From a virus: 39,370 nt of DNA. Position numbers and translations under genes: made by a program. The notes beneath the pieces were generated by a model. The model was not told where the DNA came from and did no database searches. It saw only the letters and a list, made by a program, of their open reading frames with translations. Positions 34,125-39,370 of the stretch are shown here, piece after piece. Each line of letters opens with the position of its first letter. Positions within the stretch are counted from its first letter, which is position 1. The stretch lies in the IMG/VR virus record IMGVR_UViG_3300048837_002250, positions 1 through 39,370 of that record; one strand, given 5' to 3'.

Positions 34125-34812
34125 CACCGACTGGAGTTACCTGAGTGATGGGCTCGACATCAACATGGTCGATCGTGGAGCTACTGCAGGCGTAGCCACT
34201 CCACCGGGGGGCGAGCAGTTTGTCTTCGGCTTCAACTCCCTGCTCGTGACCCAAGGCGCCGTGGGCTTGTTCGTCAATCAAGCGAACTTTGCTCCCATGC
34301 CGAAAGGTGGATCGGTGCGTGGCGCTTTGCAGCGCGGCCCTTCGGGAGGCGCAACCGGCTTCTCGCCATTTCTCTACCTCTGCGCACGCGGCCCCTCGGT
34401 GCGCGACAGCGCGTACATGCTCGGCCTGTCCGACGAAGACCCGCACCGCATCGTGCTCAAGAAGGGTGCGATCATTGGCGGCATCGGTGAATCGGACGGT
34501 CCTGGCGCGCTGCTTCGCTCTGGCCAGAGCTTCGCTCAGGCCGCCTGGGTGCACCTGAGGCTCGACGCGATCGTGAATGACAATGGCGACGTGGTGCTGC
34601 AGGCCTTCATGAATGAGCTGACTTTGCATCCGCTAGGCACCACGCCCGATTGGCGGGAGATCGACGGGATGCCACGGTTCATCGACGATCAGCTTGCCAT
34701 CAACACCGGCACCCAGCCCTTCACCTCCGGACGCGCGGGGTTTGGCTTGTCCGTGCGCGACGTGACGCGGCGCGCGTACTTCGATCACATCGAAGTCATG
34801 CGTCAGGTCTGA
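34117..34812 (+). CDS. Lectin-like tail protein, unknown ligand
   Basis: A 231-residue protein; ATG 34117 has AAGGAG six bases upstream. MASTDWSYLSDGLDINMVDRG, FVFGFNSLLVTQGAVGLFV, FLYLCARGPSVRDSAYMLGLSDEDPHRIVLKKG, AWVHLRLDAIVNDNGDVVLQAF and FGLSVRDVTRRAYFDHIEV follow a LamG/concanavalin-like beta-sandwich pattern, including the common 'W.H.RLD.i.N..GDv.lq....' strands. It probably binds host sugars or decorates the baseplate. No catalytic residues are visible. Confidence 0.6.
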   Translation: MASTDWSYLSDGLDINMVDRGATAGVATPPGGEQFVFGFNSLLVTQGAVGLFVNQANFAPMPKGGSVRGALQRGPSGGATGFSPFLYLCARGPSVRDSAYMLGLSDEDPHRIVLKKGAIIGGIGESDGPGALLRSGQSFAQAAWVHLRLDAIVNDNGDVVLQAFMNELTLHPLGTTPDWREIDGMPRFIDDQLAINTGTQPFTSGRAGFGLSVRDVTRRAYFDHIEVMRQV

Positions 34813-34814
34813 TC

Positions 34815-35201
34815 ATGGAGGTTGATGCATTCACGACGGATCTCGGACGTTCCCAAGGACGCGTATCCCCGACTGATGGGAGCGCAGTGCTTGTGCTCGG
34901 AAACCTTCAGCTTCGACAAGCTGCTGAACTCACCTCCGGTGACTTTGTCGAGGCTCAGCAGCTTGTCGACCTTACGGACGAGCGCATCGTCCGCGCGCGA
35001 GGGAGCATCCATGTTCCTGACGATCTTCCATCGGCGTTCGCGTGGGAGGTGTCGCTCTCGGTGGATGGCGACAAGCGTGCACGCTTGATCGTGCGTGGTG
35101 GGCAAACGAAGAGCATCGACGACCTTGCCGCAAATGTGACTGGGGATCGGGGCCTGCACATGGTGGCCATTCGCCTGGAGATCATCGCGAACGGTGTCTG
35201 A
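34815..35201 (+). CDS. Unknown small tail protein
   Basis: A 128-residue protein from ATG 34815, two bases after the previous stop. It is beta-rich (FAWEVSLSVDGDKRARLIVRGGQTKSIDDLAANV, LHMVAIRLEIIANG) and has no motif I know. Position between lectin-like and tail I-like proteins suggests baseplate or tail fibre adaptor. The next gene overlaps its end by 8 bases. Confidence 0.6.
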   Translation: MEVDAFTTDLGRSQGRVSPTDGSAVLVLGNLQLRQAAELTSGDFVEAQQLVDLTDERIVRARGSIHVPDDLPSAFAWEVSLSVDGDKRARLIVRGGQTKSIDDLAANVTGDRGLHMVAIRLEIIANGV

Positions 35202-36516
35202 GGTCTCCCTACCGACCTTGATGGTTGAGGAGGTGTCTGCTTCGCGGGCGACCGCAGAGTGGCTTGTCGCCAATCGTGACCCCGCTCCGCGGGCGGTTGG
35301 CGTCGAACGTCAGTCGACCATCTCGCTCGAGGTGTTGGACCTGAGCGGGCAGCTCGGCGAGCAAGTCGGCCTGCACGTGACGGTTGGAGGCGTCGACGCG
35401 TACGACGGGTCTCGCGTCCCGGGCATCGCGCCTGGGTTTGACGGACCACGCGCCAAGGTCGAGTTCGCTCCCGGTGCGGCAAGGATCACACTTGACCCCC
35501 TGCAGCCCTTCACCAGCGAATCCTGGGTTGAGGTCCGTGCCTCCATAGGTGAGGGGGCCAGCACGGTCGAGGAAGTGTGGACCTTTCAGATCGAGGACTT
35601 CACCGCTACGACCTTACTTGCTGCCGAAGCGATGTCACCGACTCAGGTCTCCCTCAGCTTCGACGAGGCCGTCATCGCCGAAAACCTGACCGCAACCTTC
35701 ACTGCACTTGAGCGACCTGCCGTCCCACTTACCTTTGTGCGTGCCGAGGGCGCAGGCCCTCGAATCGAGCTGACGGTTCAGCCTGAGATGACGCCGGGCG
35801 TCCTCTACGAACTGCGCGCTCGAGGCGCACGCGACCGAGCGGGCAACGAATCGCCCGAGAGCGTGGTGGTCTTTCGCGGATACCGACCGCCCGTCCCGAC
35901 CGAGCGCAGGTTTGACCTGTGGAAGATGCTTCCCCTCTACGCACGCAGGTCCGATCAAACCACGGACCTCTCGCGCTTCATTCAGTGCCTTCAGGAGGTG
36001 GTCGACCTTCTCCTCGTCGACATCGATCGCATGAGCGAAAGGCTGGACATCGAGCGTGCCTCCGAGCAAACGGTCGAGCTTTGGCTGCGTGAGCTCGGCA
36101 ATCCCTTCGATCTGGTGCTTACCGACATAGAGAAGAGACGCTTGGCGTCGTCCCTCGTCGAGCTGTACCGGCTGAAGGGAACGGAGAAGGGGCTTCGCAG
36201 CGCAGCTCGATTCCTGCTCGGCATCGAGATCGAGGAGATCACGACGTTCTCCGGAACGCCGCTTGTGCTTGGCGAGTCTTTGCTCGGCGTCGACTGGGAG
36301 CTTGGCCCCTCGAACCGCTTCGCTTTGTATGCTTTCAGCGTGCGCGTTCCCCGTGTGTTGACGCCCAAGGAGCGACAGCGCCTGCGCACTCTGATTTCAT
36401 GGATTCGCCCAGCGCACACGCACCTCGTCGAGGTGCTGGAGCCCGCAGCCCCTGTGGTCATCGACCACTGGGAGCTTGGTGAAGCGGAGCTGGGTCTCTC
36501 CACGATCCTCGGCTGA
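35194..36516 (+). CDS. Tail protein I-like, with N-terminal Ig-like domains
   Basis: A 440-residue protein starting at GTG 35194. Residues ~10-225 contain two beta-sandwich, Ig-like stretches (ISLEVLDLSGQLGEQ...; AEAMSPTQVSLSFDEAV...LYELRARGARDRAGNESP), the second of the Big_5-like type. From about 240 the gpI-like part follows: LWKMLPLYARRSDQTTDLSRFIQCLQEVVDLLLVDIDRMSERLDI and LASSLVELYRLKGTEKGLRSAARFLLGI, as in TIGR02242-type tail proteins. It joins the baseplate to tail fibres. The N-terminal extension is longer than plain gpI proteins. Confidence 0.85.
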   Translation: MSEVSLPTLMVEEVSASRATAEWLVANRDPAPRAVGVERQSTISLEVLDLSGQLGEQVGLHVTVGGVDAYDGSRVPGIAPGFDGPRAKVEFAPGAARITLDPLQPFTSESWVEVRASIGEGASTVEEVWTFQIEDFTATTLLAAEAMSPTQVSLSFDEAVIAENLTATFTALERPAVPLTFVRAEGAGPRIELTVQPEMTPGVLYELRARGARDRAGNESPESVVVFRGYRPPVPTERRFDLWKMLPLYARRSDQTTDLSRFIQCLQEVVDLLLVDIDRMSERLDIERASEQTVELWLRELGNPFDLVLTDIEKRRLASSLVELYRLKGTEKGLRSAARFLLGIEIEEITTFSGTPLVLGESLLGVDWELGPSNRFALYAFSVRVPRVLTPKERQRLRTLISWIRPAHTHLVEVLEPAAPVVIDHWELGEAELGLSTILG

Positions 36517-36582
36517 ATTTCTTTCTTCTCGACATCCCCATCTCCCTCGTTCGCGTGGCGCCCGTCGCCCGCAGGAGCGTCC

Positions 36583-38130
36583 ATGGCTGATCGCGTCCAA
36601 TACTTCTTTCGTCAGCGCGTCTCTGAACAGGAACTCAACCTCGCTTCAGAGTTGCTCGAGAAAGCCGATCGCAATCTCGCGGCTGACCTCGGTGTCTTCG
36701 GCATCGTGAGCGGTGCGGTCCCCGCTCCGCACCAGCCAGTGCCTAATCTATCCCTCGACTTCACAGCCCCCGCGCGCGCCTACGACCATCTGGGACAGCG
36801 CATCTTCTTCGGCACGGGCCAAACGGTCGGTGTTGCGCGCGACGTGAGCGGCGTTTCGACCGAGGTCATGCTGCCGCAGGGTGAGCGGTGGCTTGCCGTA
36901 TTTCTCAGGTTCGATCGCCTGCTCTCCGATGAGCGCACGGACGGCAACAACCAGCGGGTGTTCTTCCGCCAGGATGAGTCGTTCGAGATTGTTGTAAGAC
37001 AAGGTGCCGAAGCGCCAGCCGGACAGGCCGTTCGTGTGCCCCTTCAGGAAGACGAGCTTCTCCTTTGCGATGTGAAGCGCATGGGAGGCGTAGACCGCGT
37101 GCTCGCCGAGCACATCGACGTGTCGCGGCGTCAAGCCTTCGTGTTTGCGCGCGGCGACTCGGTCGGAGTCTTTGCCGAGCTATGGCGCATTCTCAAGCCC
37201 GCGACGCCGCAGTTGCAGGCGACACTCGACGACATCGATGCTCTCTTCGCACGCCACTTCGCAGGCGAAGCACGACGGCATCGTTCGCGCGACGTCGACC
37301 ACACGCCCAGCGGGTTCGTGACCGCCACGACGGTGCAAGGCGCGATCGACGAAACCGCCGCGAAGCTCTCAAGCGCAGCCGACGGTGCTCCAGGCGCATC
37401 TCTCGTCGGCGCGGACGCAGTCGTTGGCCTCCCGCGCGCGCTCGCTGCAGGCTCAGTCGATGCGCAGCTCTCGACCCTCCTCGGCTACCTGAACGCGCAT
37501 CTCTCAGCCGCATCGGCGGCTCACAACGCCGCTGCGATCCGCGCCCTGCCGCACAACTGGCTCGTCAGCGAAAGCGTCCAGGCCCAGCTTCAGGAACTTG
37601 TTCAGGGCCTGCGTGCGGATCGCATCGCTGCAAGTGCGTACCGAAGCCTCACGACTACCAATGTGCAAGCGCAGCTTCGAGAGCTGCTCGACGACCTTGC
37701 TTCGAATGGAGACACCGAAGGTACGGCGCTCATCGGCGGGGCCTCGCTCGGCGGCTCACCGCGAGGCGTGGGGGCGGGCACCTTGCTCGTGCAGCTGAGA
37801 GAGATCGTAAGGGAGCTCAACGCGCACTTGGGTTCGGGCGACCACGACGGACGCTACGCGAGGCGCGTGTTCCTGCAGAGCCAGAACGTCGAGCCGAATA
37901 CCACGTTCGACTTCGACGTGCTCAACACGGTCCCCGATGTCTTGATCTACTCCTACGACACCTACAACGCAGACTTTACTAACGCCAAGCGCTGGTTCAA
38001 CGGACCTTACACTTCCAACATCCGGGTCTGGTTCGACAAGCTTTCGGGCAATCAGAGCGTGCGCATTCACGTTCAGAATCGCAACTCGCTCGCGCTGTTC
38101 ATCACGGTCTACGGCTACGAGGTCGGGTGA
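36583..38130 (+). CDS. Tail fibre protein
   Basis: A 515-residue protein with GGAG before ATG 36583. The N-terminus (about 1-200, RVQYFFRQRVSEQELNLASELLEKADRNLAADLGVFGIVSG) resembles baseplate-attachment parts of long tail fibres. From ~245 fibre-like repeats appear: TTVQGAIDETAAKL, SVDAQLSTLLGYLNAHL, SVQAQLQELVQGLRA, NVQAQLRELLDDLAS, TLLVQLREIVRELNAHL. These repeats fit trimeric coiled-coil shafts. The end (DHDGRYARRVF ... beta-rich) is a likely receptor-binding tip. A 66-base gap precedes it. Confidence 0.8.
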   Translation: MADRVQYFFRQRVSEQELNLASELLEKADRNLAADLGVFGIVSGAVPAPHQPVPNLSLDFTAPARAYDHLGQRIFFGTGQTVGVARDVSGVSTEVMLPQGERWLAVFLRFDRLLSDERTDGNNQRVFFRQDESFEIVVRQGAEAPAGQAVRVPLQEDELLLCDVKRMGGVDRVLAEHIDVSRRQAFVFARGDSVGVFAELWRILKPATPQLQATLDDIDALFARHFAGEARRHRSRDVDHTPSGFVTATTVQGAIDETAAKLSSAADGAPGASLVGADAVVGLPRALAAGSVDAQLSTLLGYLNAHLSAASAAHNAAAIRALPHNWLVSESVQAQLQELVQGLRADRIAASAYRSLTTTNVQAQLRELLDDLASNGDTEGTALIGGASLGGSPRGVGAGTLLVQLREIVRELNAHLGSGDHDGRYARRVFLQSQNVEPNTTFDFDVLNTVPDVLIYSYDTYNADFTNAKRWFNGPYTSNIRVWFDKLSGNQSVRIHVQNRNSLALFITVYGYEVG

Positions 38131-38609
38131 GCATGGAGACGAACGCACTTCGCACCTCTCTGTCCCTCGCCCTACGCCAGTGCAAGAGTTCAAGCCTCCT
38201 CAAGCTTGGTGATGCAATCTCGAGCGAGGCGTGCTGGGGAACGCTTGTCGAAACGCTCGAGCAGCTCTGCACAGCCGACGCGGACTACCTTGCCCTCTTC
38301 GACATCTTGCTGAAGCTCGAGGATGCGCGCGCGCTCATCTTGTTCATGAGCGCCGTGCGTGCGCGCGAAGGAGTGCTTCGTCACATGCTCGAGCGAGCAG
38401 GCGAGCTGCCGCGTTCGGTGCAGTGTGCGCTCGTGACGATGCCTGAGTGCGAGACGCTGCTCGCCGCGCTTGCGCCGAGTGCGTGCGCCGCGGCCGTCGA
38501 GCTTGCAAGCGATGCGGAAAAGCGCCGGGTGTCGCAGCCGGTCTACGCGTCACACATGGGGGCGCTGCGGTCCATGCGCTGGGGCCGAGCCACGGAGGGG
38601 ACGCCATGA
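38127..38609 (+). CDS. Unknown helical protein between fibre and endolysin
   Basis: A 160-residue protein starting at GTG 38127 (or ATG 38133) in a GTGA overlap with the fibre stop. It is almost all helical (LRTSLSLALRQCKSSSLLKLGDAI, TLVETLEQLCTADADYLALFDILLKLEDARALILFMSAVRAREG) with six cysteines and no recognised motif. No transmembrane segment is clear, so it is probably not a holin. A tail fibre assembly chaperone is a position-based guess. Confidence 0.55.
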   Translation: MSMETNALRTSLSLALRQCKSSSLLKLGDAISSEACWGTLVETLEQLCTADADYLALFDILLKLEDARALILFMSAVRAREGVLRHMLERAGELPRSVQCALVTMPECETLLAALAPSACAAAVELASDAEKRRVSQPVYASHMGALRSMRWGRATEGTP

Positions 38610-39370
38610 GCACCCTGCTCTTGGATAGCGCGAGCACAGAGGTCCCGAACCTTCGCGTTCGCTCGTTCGTGGACGACCCGACTCTGAGGTTCGTCGGCAC
38701 CAAGCGTAAGGCCCCGGTTACGGAGATCATTGTGCATGAGACCGTGACACGCGACGTCCAGACAACGCTGCGCGTGCTGCGTCGTCGCAAGCTCGGGGCT
38801 CACTTCATCGTCGCGCCCGACGGTGAGGTGCTTCAGCTCGCCGACCCAGTCACAACGCGCCTCGAGCACGCCGCGCCCCACAACGTAAGGTCGGTGGGGA
38901 TTGAGATCGTAAGCCCCGTCGAAACTCGCTTCTTGCGCAAGGGCCTGCCCTGGACCCGAACCCTTCGCGGGGCATGGGCGCCCCAAGGTCACTACGTGCT
39001 GCCTACCCTGGCGCAGGCCGAGACATGCGCGGGGCTCCTCGAGGCGCTCACGCGGGCGCACACGGCGCGCCTGGCGGTCTGCCGGACGTGGCGAGGACTC
39101 AGGGGTACGCGCCTCGCCATGGGGCGTGTGAGGGGCTCCGAGCGGCGCGCACCCGGCATCTACGCCCACGGCTACTTCCGCCACCAGGATGGCGCCTGGC
39201 CGGTCCTGTACGCCTGGCTGCGCCTCGAAGCATGTCTCGCGCCCGAGGAGGCCTTCGAGCGAGCAGCAGAGCTTGCGTCCGGCAACGTGCGCCATGTCGA
39301 GCTGGGTTCTCTTCTAAATGACCTCGGGCCAGAGGAGGAGCGATGGACCTTGAAGTCACCACGGTCATGA
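38606..39370 (+). CDS. N-acetylmuramoyl-L-alanine amidase (endolysin)
   Basis: A 254-residue protein starting at ATG 38606 in an ATGA overlap; a longer frame from 38447 would overlap the preceding gene. EIIVHETVTRDVQTTLRVLRRRKLGAHFIVAPDGEVLQLADP and SVGIEIVSP match the Amidase_2/PGRP fold, with His44 the first likely zinc ligand; the later His residues in HAAPHN and GIYAHGYFRHQDGAWP are candidates for the others. The enzyme cuts the bond between muramic acid and the peptide. No signal peptide is seen, so a holin is expected to help it reach the wall. The stop lies at the window end. Confidence 0.85.
   Translation: MSTLLLDSASTEVPNLRVRSFVDDPTLRFVGTKRKAPVTEIIVHETVTRDVQTTLRVLRRRKLGAHFIVAPDGEVLQLADPVTTRLEHAAPHNVRSVGIEIVSPVETRFLRKGLPWTRTLRGAWAPQGHYVLPTLAQAETCAGLLEALTRAHTARLAVCRTWRGLRGTRLAMGRVRGSERRAPGIYAHGYFRHQDGAWPVLYAWLRLEACLAPEEAFERAAELASGNVRHVELGSLLNDLGPEEERWTLKSPRS
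39343..39370 (+). CDS. Start of the next gene, cut by the window end
   Basis: ATG 39343 follows AGAGGAGGAG, the strongest ribosome binding site in the area, and gives MDLEVTTVM in the +1 frame before the window ends. It overlaps the end of the amidase gene. A lysis partner such as a holin is a plausible identity, based only on its place. Confidence 0.5.

Noticed and set aside
36583-38130. CRISPR-like or DNA tandem repeats in the fibre gene
   Set aside because: The repeats are at the protein level only (QAQLxEL-type). No regularly spaced identical DNA repeats were seen there or elsewhere.

Overview
The window is about 39 kb of high-GC DNA (my visual estimate is somewhat above 60% GC) carrying the late half of a tailed bacteriophage or prophage with a contractile (myovirus-type) tail. 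Nearly every gene is on the + strand and tightly packed, with many ATGA, GTGA and TGATG stop/start overlaps. A tyrosine recombinase suggests a temperate element. The host cannot be fixed from sequence alone. The GC content and a cysteine-rich lipoprotein (18626-18895), whose spacing looks like secreted proteins of Myxococcota, make a myxobacterial or similar host my best, low-confidence guess. I saw no rRNA, tRNA or CRISPR array.

Layout. 1-2793: primase-helicase, cut at its N-terminus by the window edge. 2794-3779: about 1 kb with no convincing gene, holding a perfect 27-bp inverted repeat and a 16-bp palindrome, so a candidate replication or control region. 3780-6448: RecB-type nuclease, a MazG-like/DUF7768-like protein, a small resolvase-like nuclease and a secreted lytic transglycosylase. 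6466-9853: small terminase, a 0.5-kb non-coding gap with a G-quadruplex motif and a possible attachment-site dyad, a minimal integrase on the minus strand, then large terminase. 9914-18615: head module with portal, gp7-like head protein, an XRE/sigma-region-4-like regulator, a DNA adenine methylase fused to an XkdF-like prohead protease, a scaffold-like protein, major capsid and connectors. 18626-19500: accessory pair of lipoprotein and zinc metalloprotease. 19505-28368: tail completion, IPT/TIG tail protein, sheath, a glycoside-hydrolase-like protein, tube, a tail chaperone pair with a likely -1 frameshift, and tape measure. 28377-36516: baseplate with CIS-tube-like protein, LysM-like protein, gpD-like hub, gpV-like spike, gp25, gpJ-like and gpI-like proteins, plus lectin-like and repeat proteins. 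36583-39370: tail fibre, an unknown protein, an amidase endolysin and the first codons of the next gene.

Together these genes would replicate and resolve the DNA, package it into an HK97-fold head, build a contractile tail whose gene order resembles extracellular contractile injection systems, and lyse the host. The most unusual points are the methylase-protease fusion inside the head operon, the XRE-sigma4 hybrid regulator, the glycoside-hydrolase-like gene between sheath and tube, the lipoprotein-zincin pair, the exact 31-residue repeat protein beside the baseplate, and the probable CCCTTTC frameshift before the tape measure. All family assignments are from sequence pattern recognition; no database search was run.
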